From Clostridium sp. CAG:678 (GTDB taxonomy: Bacteria; Bacillota; Clostridia; Oscillospirales; Acutalibacteraceae): DNA of 36,137 nt. Each line of letters opens with the position of its first letter. Position 1 is the stretch's first letter. The notes under the pieces were generated by a model. The model was given only the letters and a program-made list of their open reading frames with translations. It had not been told where the DNA came from and did not search any database. The stretch spans positions 59,026 through 95,162 of the forward strand of contig HF991803.1 of NCBI GenBank assembly GCA_000431535.1, in the 5' to 3' direction. A program made the position numbers and the translations under genes. Of this stretch, positions 18,032-26,313 are shown piece by piece.

Positions 18032-19600
18032 ATGGCAGCGCATGCAAAGGCAAAAGAAAAGGTTGATTTAGGCAAAAAAATTGAAAACAGAATACTGAAA
18101 CTGGCGTCTTTTCTGCATATAAAGCCAAGCATATTTACAAAGTATTTTTTAACGTTTGCGGCAATCTTTCTCACCGTAATGGTGGCGCTTGGCGTTGCGC
18201 TGATCCTGCTTGTAAACAACTACACCGTAAATGAGCGCACAAGCATGCTGAAAGAAAACGTGTATTCCATTGCAAACACAATAGAGGGCACGCTTTCCAC
18301 CAGCGAAATGAACGAGAGATATACACTTGGAAAAGAACTGCTGTGTGAGACGCTGGCAACGGTATCCCAATCTATTGACGCCGATGTTTTCGTGTGCGAC
18401 ACAGAGGGAAACATCATTCTTTGCAGAGATAAGGCAGGCTCCCTGCCCACGCTGGGCTATTTCCCAAGCTGCTCCGTTCATGATCAGATCACCATAAACA
18501 GCAACATTCTTGCCGCTGTTTACCAGGAAGGCCAGATCATAGAAAAGGCAAATATCGGCGGCACAAAATGCTATGTAGTCGGCAGGCCGGTCTATGACGG
18601 CGGCAATATCATAGGCACGGTTTTCGCGCTTTCCAACACGGGCATGCAGAATCTTTCGCTGATTGTGCTGAGGCTGTTTTTGATATCCGCATTTTTCTGC
18701 CTTATTTTTGCCTTTATTTGTATATACTACTTAACAAAGAAAATGCTGTCTCCGCTTCAGCAAATGAGCAAAGCGGCAAAGCAGTTTGCAGCCGGCGATT
18801 TCTCATACCGTGTTAAAATAGACGGCTCCGATGAGCTTGCAGAACTCGGGCGCGCATTTAACGATATGGCGGAGGCGCTTGCCGTGCTGGAAGGTTCGCG
18901 GCGAAGTTTCGTTTCAAACGTTTCGCACGAACTGAAAACGCCGATGACCTCCATTGCCGGGTTTATTGACGGAATTTTGGACGGCACGATTCCCAAGGAA
19001 AAAGAGGACTACTATCTTGGAATCGTAAGCGGCGAAGTGAAGCGGCTTTCCCGCCTGGTTGTTTCCATGCTGAATATGAGCAAGATTGAGAGCGGCGATC
19101 TGGAGATGAAACCATCCCGGTATGATATCTCCGATCAGATCATACACATTCTTTTGACTTTTGAGCAAAAAATAGAAAATAAAAACATAGATATCAGAGG
19201 GCTGGACGAATTTAAGCCCACCTTTGTTGTGGCAGACCCGGATATGATCTACCAGGCGATCTACAATTTGGTGGACAATGCCGTAAAATTCACAAACGAA
19301 GGCGGCTACATTGCGGTAAGGCTTAAGGAAACGGCAACCCAGATAGAATTAAGCATTAAAAACAGCGGCACGGGGATCAAAGCGGAGGATCTTTCCAGAG
19401 TGTTTGAAAGATTCTATAAGGCAGACAAGAGCCGCAGCCTGGATGCAAAAGGCGCGGGGCTTGGTTTATACCTTGTGAAACTTATGATCGAAATGCACGG
19501 CGGCAGAGTCAGCGCCAAGAGCGAAAGCGAGGACACTGCGGAATTCTCGTTTACTCTGCCAAAGCAATTCAGCCCTGTTTATTTAAAGGAGACGAGATAA
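18032..19600 (+). CDS. Sensor histidine kinase, HAMP type
   Basis: This 522-residue membrane sensor kinase is the partner of the upstream regulator. Membrane segments lie at about 38-62 and 208-233 and enclose an extracellular sensor region of some 145 residues that includes a PAS-like FVCDTEGNIILCRD strand pair. A HAMP domain follows (about 232-285). The dimerisation domain has the phospho-acceptor H299 in SNVSHELKTP. The ATP-binding domain shows the N box NLVDNAVKFT, RVFERFYKAD and the G box KGAGLGLYLVK. The N-terminal 30 residues are basic and cytoplasmic, longer than usual. The start overlaps the AAAGGA ribosome site around the regulator's stop codon. The signal sensed is unknown. Confidence 0.96.
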   Translation: MAAHAKAKEKVDLGKKIENRILKLASFLHIKPSIFTKYFLTFAAIFLTVMVALGVALILLVNNYTVNERTSMLKENVYSIANTIEGTLSTSEMNERYTLGKELLCETLATVSQSIDADVFVCDTEGNIILCRDKAGSLPTLGYFPSCSVHDQITINSNILAAVYQEGQIIEKANIGGTKCYVVGRPVYDGGNIIGTVFALSNTGMQNLSLIVLRLFLISAFFCLIFAFICIYYLTKKMLSPLQQMSKAAKQFAAGDFSYRVKIDGSDELAELGRAFNDMAEALAVLEGSRRSFVSNVSHELKTPMTSIAGFIDGILDGTIPKEKEDYYLGIVSGEVKRLSRLVVSMLNMSKIESGDLEMKPSRYDISDQIIHILLTFEQKIENKNIDIRGLDEFKPTFVVADPDMIYQAIYNLVDNAVKFTNEGGYIAVRLKETATQIELSIKNSGTGIKAEDLSRVFERFYKADKSRSLDAKGAGLGLYLVKLMIEMHGGRVSAKSESEDTAEFSFTLPKQFSPVYLKETR

Positions 19601-21121
19601 ATGAGCAACGAGTATGAAAACGGTTTCACGCCGGAAGAAAACAAAAATGCGGAAAACCAAAACCCGAATTACGGCGTGAACAGCGGCACCAATGCAGGCG
19701 GCACTGCCCCGAATTACGGCACAGGCACCGCCCCGAACGACAACGGCACAACCTATCACTATGCCTACAGCAGCGCGGGGCAGAACAACACAAATTATTA
19801 CAAGGCGCCAGAACAGCCGCCGACGCAGCCGGAGAAAAAGCATAAAAAGCCGAAAAAGCAAAAAGCGGTGGAATATGACGCAAACGGCAACCCAATTAAG
19901 CCCAAAAAGAACAAAACCGCCATCGCCATCATTGTGATCATTGCGGTATGCGTGATCGCGGCGGTTGTAGGGATTATCGTATCTGTTGCGGGCAACGGTT
20001 CCGGAACGGACAGCGGCGCACAGGAAGACACAACATCTTCTTCCGGCGTACAGCTGCAGGACAGCAACGGCAATGTTGCCTCCACGGATAACGACGGCAA
20101 TTATACCGTTGCCGGCATTGCGCAAAACTGCATTGATTCCTGCGTTGGCATCACCGTTTATACGCAGTCCAGCCCCTACAGTTACTTTTACGGTTACGGC
20201 AGCGGAAATTCTGATTCCTCCGGTGAGCAGACTGTTTCCGGCGAAGGATCCGGCATCATTATGCTGGAGGACGGCAACTACACGTATATCCTGACATGTG
20301 CGCATGTGATCAGCGACGGGTCCAGCTTTACCGTTACGCTCAACAACGGCGATGAATATGACGCCACCATGGTTGGCTATGACAACCAAACGGATATCGG
20401 CGTTTTAAGAATTACCGCAACCGGGCTGAAAGTGGCGCAGTTTGCGGATTCCGATTCCGCGGTTGTGGGCGAACAGGTTGTTGCAATCGGCTGCCCCGGC
20501 GGTCTTGAATTTATGAACAGCGTTACCAGCGGTTATATCTCCGCAGTGGCAAGACCGGTTTCCTCCAGCATCGGATACGATCAGGAATGTATCCAGACCG
20601 ATGCTGCAATCAACCCCGGCAACAGCGGCGGCGCTTTGTTTAATATGCAGGGCCAGATCATTGGCGTAAACTCCTCAAAGATCGCTTCCACGGAATATGA
20701 GGGCATGGGATTCGCAGTTCCAAGCAATACGGCAATCGCAACGGCAAACAGCCTGATCAAAGTGGGCTATGTTGCCGGCAGAGCGCAGATCGGCATCACA
20801 TACACCAGCATTGATAACTACTCCAACGCATCCGCTATTCTGAGCGCGCTGGAAGAACTTGGTTACGCTGACGCAAACGGCACTATGGTAATCAATGAAG
20901 TCAATGCCGATTCAGACCTTGCAAACAAAGACGTGCACGAATATGATATGATCGTTGCCGTGAACGGCACAACACTTACCAGCAGTGATATCATGACCTC
21001 TACCCTTGCGGATTCAAACCCCGGCGATACGATTAAACTGACGATTGCAAGAATTGAAAATAACAGGATCACCACGTTTGATGTTGATTGTGTTCTTTCC
21101 GAATCGAAGGGCAACAACTAA
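19601..21121 (+). CDS. HtrA/DegP-like serine protease with PDZ domain
   Basis: This 506-residue membrane-anchored serine protease has a long Asn/Gly/Pro-rich cytoplasmic tail with a Lys-rich stretch (residues 1-104) and one membrane segment (about 105-128). A trypsin-like domain follows, with the triad H235 (TCAHV), D265 (QTDIGVL) and S342 (GNSGGALF). The C-terminal PDZ domain (about 400-500) contains MVINEVNADSDLA and DMIVAVNGTTL. HtrA proteins degrade damaged exported proteins. The ATG directly follows the kinase stop codon, with GGAG-type pairing inside the kinase gene, so the three genes form one operon. The usual model is that the two-component system induces this protease under envelope stress; here that is inferred from gene order. 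Confidence 0.95.
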   Translation: MSNEYENGFTPEENKNAENQNPNYGVNSGTNAGGTAPNYGTGTAPNDNGTTYHYAYSSAGQNNTNYYKAPEQPPTQPEKKHKKPKKQKAVEYDANGNPIKPKKNKTAIAIIVIIAVCVIAAVVGIIVSVAGNGSGTDSGAQEDTTSSSGVQLQDSNGNVASTDNDGNYTVAGIAQNCIDSCVGITVYTQSSPYSYFYGYGSGNSDSSGEQTVSGEGSGIIMLEDGNYTYILTCAHVISDGSSFTVTLNNGDEYDATMVGYDNQTDIGVLRITATGLKVAQFADSDSAVVGEQVVAIGCPGGLEFMNSVTSGYISAVARPVSSSIGYDQECIQTDAAINPGNSGGALFNMQGQIIGVNSSKIASTEYEGMGFAVPSNTAIATANSLIKVGYVAGRAQIGITYTSIDNYSNASAILSALEELGYADANGTMVINEVNADSDLANKDVHEYDMIVAVNGTTLTSSDIMTSTLADSNPGDTIKLTIARIENNRITTFDVDCVLSESKGNN

Positions 21122-21137
21122 AAACAAGCCTAATTTG

Positions 21138-21172
21138 AAATACGCCTGAAATGATTTCAGGCGTATTTTTTT
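21138..21172 (+). terminator. Terminator of the two-component/HtrA operon
   Basis: AAATACGCCTGAAAT (21138-21152) pairs with ATTTCAGGCGTATTT (21154-21168), followed by a T-run to 21172. The innermost pairs must open to form a loop. Confidence 0.93.
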
Positions 21173-21242
21173 GCCTGTAAACAGATTGCGCACCGAAAAA
21201 CAGACCGGGTGAAAAAATTTTTAAATTTATACTATAAAACAC

Positions 21243-21272
21243 TTGCTTTATACAAGAAAAATATTGTATGCT
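21243..21272 (+). promoter_or_regulatory. Promoter of the phosphoesterase gene, inside a long inverted repeat
   Basis: TTGCTT (21243-21248) and TATGCT (21267-21272) have an 18-base spacer. AAAAACAGACCG at 21196-21207 and its reverse complement at 21314-21325 enclose this promoter. A smaller hairpin, TTTGAAA/TTTCAAA (21291-21297 and 21305-21311), lies in the leader. Confidence 0.5.
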
Positions 21273-21352
21273 GTAATCAGAACGGCGATATTTGAAATGG
21301 CTTGTTTCAAAATCGGTCTGTTTTTTAAAGCATTGCTTAGAGGAGTGGGAAA

Positions 21353-23476
21353 ATGTCTAAAAAATCGATCATCATTATCACAGTCCTGATTGTTATCATT
21401 GCTATAGTGGGGGTTGTCTCAGGGTATTTTATTCTGACGAATGACGGCCCGTTCACCGGCATTGTAACCTCCGCAGAAACCGGCGAACCCATGGAGAACG
21501 TGAGTGTTACAGACGGCAGAAATGTTGCAAAGACGGACAGCAACGGAAGATTTAAACTGAACGGCTGGCGCAAGGCAAAATTCATTACGGTGACGGCACC
21601 GGCAGGTTACTGGACCGAGGATTACTATATCCCCGTGGACGGAAATTCGATCTCCTACGACTTTACGCTGGAAAAATCAGATATCGCGGCTGGCAGTGCG
21701 CATTCGTTTTTACAGATTTCAGACACGGAGATCGGGGAAAACGGCGTGGGCGAATGGATAGACCACGTTAAGAAACTTGCCGCGGAGCAAAAGCCCGCTT
21801 TTCTGATTCACACAGGCGATATCTGCTATGAGGCGGGGCTGAAACGCCACCTTTCCGATATGAATACAGAAAACATGGGCCTGCCTGTGCGCTATATCAT
21901 GGGCAACCATGATTATGTTGACGGCGATTACGGCGAGCAGTTATTTGAAAGTATCTACGGCCCGGAGTGGTATTCCTTTGAAGTGGGCAATGTGCACTAC
22001 ATTGTTACGCCTTTCCAAAGCGGCGGAGACTATAAATCCGGTTACAGCAAAAATGACCGCTGGCGCTGGCTGGAAAACGACCTTGAAAACACGGATCCGG
22101 ATATGAAGATTATCATGTTTAACCATGATAAACCCGTATCTGACAACTATGTGATTGAATTTGACCGCAAGGAACTTGATCTTACCAAGCACAATCTGAT
22201 TGCTTGGGTATTCGGCCACTATCACTACAATTATGTGGAATACAACAGTTTGCAGACACAGGACACCGGCGACGACGTTCTGAACATCTGCACCGGCAGA
22301 CCGGACTGCGGCGGCATCGATGAATCGCCGAGTTCCAGCCGTATCATCAGCATAGATGAAAACGGAGCCGTTAGCACGCAGCTTTATTATTACGATGACG
22401 CCCGTTTTACGCAGCCTGACACGCAAAATGTTGCCGCGCTTGCATCCCTGCCCGGCAATATCCTGTTTTGCGACCCGATCTATGACAACGGCCGCATTTA
22501 TGTGGGCACTTCAGACGACGACTGGCCGCGCGAATGCGGGGTCTACTGCGTAGACGCCCAAACCGGCGCAATTCTTTGGGAAAAAGAAACAGAAAATTCC
22601 ATTAAAAACAACATTTTGCTTGTAAACGGCCGGATCATTGCGCAGGACTGCGACGGCAATCTTTATTGCATAAATGCCGAGGACGGCTCGGAGATCTGGA
22701 ATATAGCCTCTACCTGGGATATGCCGCTGAACACAAGCACGGGCATCTGCACGGACGGCAAAACCGTTTTTGCAGGCGGCGCGCGGGATATTCAGGCGTT
22801 TGATCTGGAAACCGCAGAGGCGGTTTGGAGAACAGACCGCGGCAAAGGCGAATCCTCCGCTGCCGAATTTGTGATTTGCGGTGATAAACTGATCGTAAGC
22901 TCCCACTGGGACGCGCTTGCGGCGCTGGATAAAAACACCGGCAAAAAACTTTGGGAGATCAAAGACGAGGATATCCGGTTCCGAAGTTCCACCCCCGCCG
23001 TGATCGACGAAAATACCCTGCTTGTTGCAGACAGTGACGCCATTATGATGGTGGACGCCGAGAGCGGAAAGATTACAAACAAAACGGATAACACCGGCTA
23101 TAATTTTGCAACGGCGTCACAGCCGCTCATTCAAGGAAACATCGCCTATATCACCACGGCGGACAAAGGCGTGGTGGCGTATGACCTTTCAACAAAGCAG
23201 ATCCTATGGAACACGCCAACCGGCAAAAGCATGGTCTATACTGCCTGCTACACAAGCGGTGACTCGCAGACTGTAGACGGCAGGATTCTGGAAAGCAACG
23301 GTGCGCTTCTGTTTGGCGCGTCGGACGGCAATGCATATAAACTGGATCCGCAAAGCGGAACCGTGCTCAATACGATCACCGTTGGCGTACCTATACTCGG
23401 CACGCTTGCATCTGACGGCACGGCGCTGTATGCCGCTGGATTCACAGGCGGCATTTACCGCGTAAGCAATCTTTAA
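21353..23476 (+). CDS. Secreted calcineurin-like phosphoesterase with PQQ-type beta-propeller
   Basis: This 707-residue three-part extracellular protein begins with a membrane anchor (residues about 4-27). A small carboxypeptidase-regulatory-like beta-domain follows (FTGIVTSAETGEPMENV), typical of calcineurin N-terminal modules. The metallophosphoesterase (about 115-345) has SDTEIGENG, HTGDICYE, MGNHDY, FNHDKP and FGHYHYN. The first motif has Glu where many family members have His (D-x-H), which I believe is normal for this subgroup. From about residue 365 a propeller of PQQ-like repeats runs to the end: repeated VY/LYCID-G..LW patterns such as GVYCVDAQTGAILWEK and GNLYCINAEDGSEIWN. The substrate may be a phosphodiester or surface phosphate. 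GAGGAG supports the start. It has its own promoter after the HtrA terminator. Confidence 0.92.
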   Translation: MSKKSIIIITVLIVIIAIVGVVSGYFILTNDGPFTGIVTSAETGEPMENVSVTDGRNVAKTDSNGRFKLNGWRKAKFITVTAPAGYWTEDYYIPVDGNSISYDFTLEKSDIAAGSAHSFLQISDTEIGENGVGEWIDHVKKLAAEQKPAFLIHTGDICYEAGLKRHLSDMNTENMGLPVRYIMGNHDYVDGDYGEQLFESIYGPEWYSFEVGNVHYIVTPFQSGGDYKSGYSKNDRWRWLENDLENTDPDMKIIMFNHDKPVSDNYVIEFDRKELDLTKHNLIAWVFGHYHYNYVEYNSLQTQDTGDDVLNICTGRPDCGGIDESPSSSRIISIDENGAVSTQLYYYDDARFTQPDTQNVAALASLPGNILFCDPIYDNGRIYVGTSDDDWPRECGVYCVDAQTGAILWEKETENSIKNNILLVNGRIIAQDCDGNLYCINAEDGSEIWNIASTWDMPLNTSTGICTDGKTVFAGGARDIQAFDLETAEAVWRTDRGKGESSAAEFVICGDKLIVSSHWDALAALDKNTGKKLWEIKDEDIRFRSSTPAVIDENTLLVADSDAIMMVDAESGKITNKTDNTGYNFATASQPLIQGNIAYITTADKGVVAYDLSTKQILWNTPTGKSMVYTACYTSGDSQTVDGRILESNGALLFGASDGNAYKLDPQSGTVLNTITVGVPILGTLASDGTALYAAGFTGGIYRVSNL

Positions 23477-23481
23477 TAAAC

Positions 23482-23528
23482 AAAAAAGCCGCCGGAACGC
23501 AATTCAAAGCATTCCGGCGGTATTTTTT
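23482..23528. terminator. Bidirectional terminator between the phosphoesterase gene and ridA
   Basis: CCGCCGGAA (23489-23497) pairs with TTCCGGCGG (23512-23520). An A-run on the left and a T-run on the right make it usable from both sides of the convergent genes. Confidence 0.9.
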
Positions 23529-23539
23529 ATGTCTATAAA

Positions 23540-23911
23540 TTACAGTTCTGCAATCAGTTCCACTTCGCAAAGCACATTTTTCGGCAACGCCTTTACGGCA
23601 ACGCAGCTTCTTGCGGGTTTGTTTGTAAAATAGTTGCCGTACACTTCATTGAACGCGGCAAAATCATTTATATCCGCAAGAAAGCAGACTGTTTTGATCG
23701 CCTTATCAAGGCTTGTGCCTGCTGCGGCGCACACGGCTTTCAGGTTTTCGCAGACCTGTTTTGTCTGCTCCTCTATCGTTTTTGCCTCCACATTTCCCGT
23801 TTTGGGATCAATGGCGATCTGACCGCTTGTGAAAAGCAGCCCGTTTGCCTTTACCGCCTGGCTGTAAGGGCCGATTGCATCCGGCGCATTTTTTGTTGCT
23901 ACAAATTCCAT
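23540..23911 (-). CDS. ridA: RidA family reactive intermediate deaminase
   Basis: This 123-residue trimer-forming protein hydrolyses reactive enamine/imine products such as 2-aminoacrylate and 2-iminobutanoate. The conserved substrate-binding Arg in PARSCVAV and the Glu in CEVELIAEL are present, as is the IGPYSQAVKANGLLFTSGQ signature. The coding strand reads AAAGGGTG about six bases before the ATG at 23911; a GTG nine bases earlier would touch the ribosome site and is unlikely. It lies 32 bases downstream of ilvA on the same strand. Threonine dehydratase makes exactly these imines, so the pairing fits a shared pathway. Confidence 0.96.
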   Translation of the reverse strand: MEFVATKNAPDAIGPYSQAVKANGLLFTSGQIAIDPKTGNVEAKTIEEQTKQVCENLKAVCAAAGTSLDKAIKTVCFLADINDFAAFNEVYGNYFTNKPARSCVAVKALPKNVLCEVELIAEL

Positions 23912-23943
23912 AGTAAACACCCTTTCGTAATTTTCATTCTTAA

Positions 23944-25143
23944 TCAGTCGCAGACTTCAAAACCAGCATCTTTAAGCGCAGCCTTGATTGCCACAACATG
24001 TGCGTAATCTCTGGTCTCCACACCGATTCTGAGATAGCAGTCCGTAATGTTCATATCCAGATCCGTGCTGTCATAATTTACACTGGTAACATTGGCGCCG
24101 GTCTGGGAAATGATCTTGGAAACATCTGCAAGCTGGCCCGGCTTATCCGAAAGCGCAATCGTGATATTTGCCGTTCTGCCGCTCATTTTAAGGCCTCTTT
24201 CAATCACCCTTGAAAGAATGGTAACATCAATATTACCGCCGGAAACAAGGCAGCAGACATTTTTGCCTTCGATATCCGGAATCTTGCCGGCAAGCACAGC
24301 CGCAACCGGCACAGCGCCCGCGCCCTCAGAAATCAGCTTCTGCTGCTCCAGCAAGGTAAGAATCGCCAAAGCGATCTCATCATCCGAAACCGTATAAATC
24401 CCATCCACATACTGGCTGACCATATCATAGGTGATATCGCCGGGAGTCTTAACGGCAATGCCGTCTGCAATCGTCTGCACTTTGGGCAGGGTCTCTATTT
24501 TGCCGTCTGAAACCGATTTCTGCATGCTCGGCGCGCCCTGCGCCTGCACGCCGTATACCTTGCACTTGGGATTGATCTGCTTTATGGTATATGCCACGCC
24601 GGAGATCAACCCGCCGCCGCCGATCGGAACGATCACGGCGTCTGCATTCGGCAGCTGCTCCATAATTTCAAGACCGATCGTGCCCTGACCGGCAATCACA
24701 TCCTCATCATCAAACGGATGAATAAACGTATAGCCCTTTTCATCCCTTAATTCGATGGCTTTATTATAAGCGTCGTCATAAACGCCCTTTACCATGCAGA
24801 CTTGAGCGCCAAAGCGCTTGGTTGCCTCTACCTTAGAGATCGGCGCGCCGTCCGGCAGGCAGATTATGCTTTTGATTCCGCTTCTTGTTGCGGCAAGCGC
24901 CACGCCCTGCGCGTGGTTGCCCGCGGAACAAGCGATCACGCCGTGCTTTTTTTCCTCATCCGAAAGCTGGCTTATCTTAAAATAGGAGCCTCTGATTTTG
25001 AAAGAACCCGTAACCTGCAGATTTTCCGTTTTAAGATATATCTGGGCATTTTTGCTGATATTGGGCGCATAAATCATATCCGTTTCCCGGATGATCTCTT
25101 TCAGCACCCGTGCCGCAGTATAAACTCTGTCTAAAGTTAGCAT
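23944..25143 (-). CDS. ilvA: Threonine ammonia-lyase with C-terminal ACT domain
   Basis: This is a PLP enzyme of 399 residues that turns threonine into 2-oxobutanoate and ammonia, the first step toward isoleucine. K49 in TGSFKIRGS binds PLP, SAGNHAQG forms the substrate/cofactor loop, and PIGGGGLISG holds the phosphate. The C-terminal 75 residues (ITIALSDKPGQLADVSKII) form one ACT domain, which in this family carries amino-acid feedback. The length fits the single-ACT type rather than the long biosynthetic form of E. coli with two regulatory repeats. GGAGATC precedes the ATG. ilvC is elsewhere in the window, so the pathway is scattered. A catabolic role cannot be excluded. Confidence 0.95.
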   Translation of the reverse strand: MLTLDRVYTAARVLKEIIRETDMIYAPNISKNAQIYLKTENLQVTGSFKIRGSYFKISQLSDEEKKHGVIACSAGNHAQGVALAATRSGIKSIICLPDGAPISKVEATKRFGAQVCMVKGVYDDAYNKAIELRDEKGYTFIHPFDDEDVIAGQGTIGLEIMEQLPNADAVIVPIGGGGLISGVAYTIKQINPKCKVYGVQAQGAPSMQKSVSDGKIETLPKVQTIADGIAVKTPGDITYDMVSQYVDGIYTVSDDEIALAILTLLEQQKLISEGAGAVPVAAVLAGKIPDIEGKNVCCLVSGGNIDVTILSRVIERGLKMSGRTANITIALSDKPGQLADVSKIISQTGANVTSVNYDSTDLDMNITDCYLRIGVETRDYAHVVAIKAALKDAGFEVCD

Positions 25144-25175
25144 AACACGATCTCCGTTCTGTTTGTTTTGATGAT

Positions 25176-25204
25176 ATTGTAATACGATCCAGTAAATTTG
25201 TCAA
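25176..25204 (-). promoter_or_regulatory. ilvA-ridA promoter
   Basis: On the minus strand consensus TTGACA (25199-25204) and TACAAT (25176-25181) are exactly 17 bases apart. The leader is short, with no T-box or attenuator. Confidence 0.87.
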
Positions 25205-25266
25205 ATGCACAATTTTTTATTGCAATTTTTGTGTATTATGCACATAGCGTTTTTTATCTTTGAAAT

Positions 25267-25284
25267 AAGCAGCGCGCGCTGCTT
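25267..25284. promoter_or_regulatory. 18-base perfect palindrome upstream of the binding-protein promoter
   Basis: AAGCAGCGCGCGCTGCTT is a perfect palindrome ending nine bases before the -35 box at 25293. There is no T-run after it. An operator for an activator or repressor is likely, but its binder is unknown. Confidence 0.5.
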
Positions 25285-25292
25285 GATTTATA

Positions 25293-25321
25293 TTGACTTT
25301 AAAACGATTTTGATTTAAAAT
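25293..25321 (+). promoter_or_regulatory. Promoter of the solute-binding lipoprotein
   Basis: TTGACT (25293-25298) and TAAAAT (25316-25321) are separated by 17 bases, about 35 bases before the TTG start codon. Confidence 0.8.
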
Positions 25322-25355
25322 TACATTGTTAAATTCTCTTTGAGGGGGATAAAGA

Positions 25356-26213
25356 TTGAAAAAATATGTTAAGATCTTAAGCGTTATTTTATCCGTGGTG
25401 CTCATTGGCGCCTCTTTTGCGGGCTGCGCTTCCGAAAGCGAGGAAGCCGGAGCGATCACCGATTCCACCATGCTGATCGCCTATACAGAAGAAGCGGAGC
25501 CGTTTCTTTATACGGATGAAAACGGCAATCTGACCGGCTTTGACGCGGAACTTGTTGCGGCTACTTTTGATTCTTTTAAGGGTGATTTTACGGATTACCA
25601 GTTTGTAAAAGTAGACGAAGGCTACCGCCTTGGCGAGGACACCGCTTATACGGATGACGAAGGCAACGAATACCACGCGATCATCTACTGCGCCTCTCAC
25701 AAAGACAAAGGCACTATGAATGAGGATTATAACTGGAGCAGCGATATCATTCAAAACGATGTGGTTACCGTTGTGCCGGCATCCAGCACCATAAAGAATT
25801 ATAACGACCTTGCAGGCGCCAGAGCAGGCATTGTTTCCGAGGCTGCTGCAAACGCGCTTTCGGAAAATACTTCTGTTTTGAATTCACTGGCTTCCGCGCA
25901 TCAGTACGCGTCTGCCGACGAGGCGTTTGCCGCGCTGAACGCCGGCAGTATAGACGCCGTTGTCATAGACGATTTCAGCCTTTATAAATTTGACGGCTAT
26001 GCAAATTACACCGTTTTAAACGGCGCGCTGGACACCATTGAATACGGCTTTGCATTTGCAAAATCAAACGACTATTCCTCCGGCTTTAATGAGGCTGTGC
26101 TGGAGATCAGTTCTACGGATTACAGCGATGAGGACACCCTGACCCCGCTTGTTGAAAAATATTTCGGCAGCGCGGATGTGCTTGTTTTCGATTACCAGCC
26201 TGAAGAACAGTAA
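25356..26213 (+). CDS. Amino-acid-type ABC transporter substrate-binding lipoprotein (orphan)
   Basis: This is a 285-residue lipoprotein with signal peptide MKKYVKILSVILSVVL and lipobox SFAGC, so it is tethered outside the membrane by the Cys at about residue 24. The rest is a family 3 periplasmic-binding fold: EPFLYTDENGNLTGFDAELV at the start, and AALNAGSIDAVVIDDFS near the hinge. The Arg that usually grips the amino acid carboxylate after the first lobe is not evident; that region reads CASHKDKGTMNEDYNWS, so the ligand may differ. It starts at TTG with a strong GAGGGGG site at 25342-25348; no ATG is in frame nearby. No permease or ATPase gene is adjacent, so it may serve a transporter encoded elsewhere or act as a sensor. 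Confidence 0.9.
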   Translation: MKKYVKILSVILSVVLIGASFAGCASESEEAGAITDSTMLIAYTEEAEPFLYTDENGNLTGFDAELVAATFDSFKGDFTDYQFVKVDEGYRLGEDTAYTDDEGNEYHAIIYCASHKDKGTMNEDYNWSSDIIQNDVVTVVPASSTIKNYNDLAGARAGIVSEAAANALSENTSVLNSLASAHQYASADEAFAALNAGSIDAVVIDDFSLYKFDGYANYTVLNGALDTIEYGFAFAKSNDYSSGFNEAVLEISSTDYSDEDTLTPLVEKYFGSADVLVFDYQPEEQ

Positions 26214-26227
26214 ACGAATAACGCAAC

Positions 26228-26259
26228 AAAGCGGCACGGTTATAAACCGTGCCGCTTTT
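26228..26259. terminator. Terminator between the binding protein and the LUD gene
   Basis: AAAGCGGCACGGTT (26228-26241) pairs with AACCGTGCCGCTTTT (26245-26259), then an AT-rich tail follows. Its GGCACGGT..ACCGTGCC core resembles the hairpin duplicated around element A, but here it is single and uninterrupted. Confidence 0.9.
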
Positions 26260-26313
26260 ATAATATATCTGTAATTCAAATTAGAAATGCAGCCGCCTTA
26301 TTCTTGCTTTGAA

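Noticed and set aside
21291-21326. Attenuator hairpin in the phosphoesterase leader
   Set aside because: The stem is only seven A/T-rich pairs, and the T-run is nine bases away from it, too weak and too far to call a terminator.
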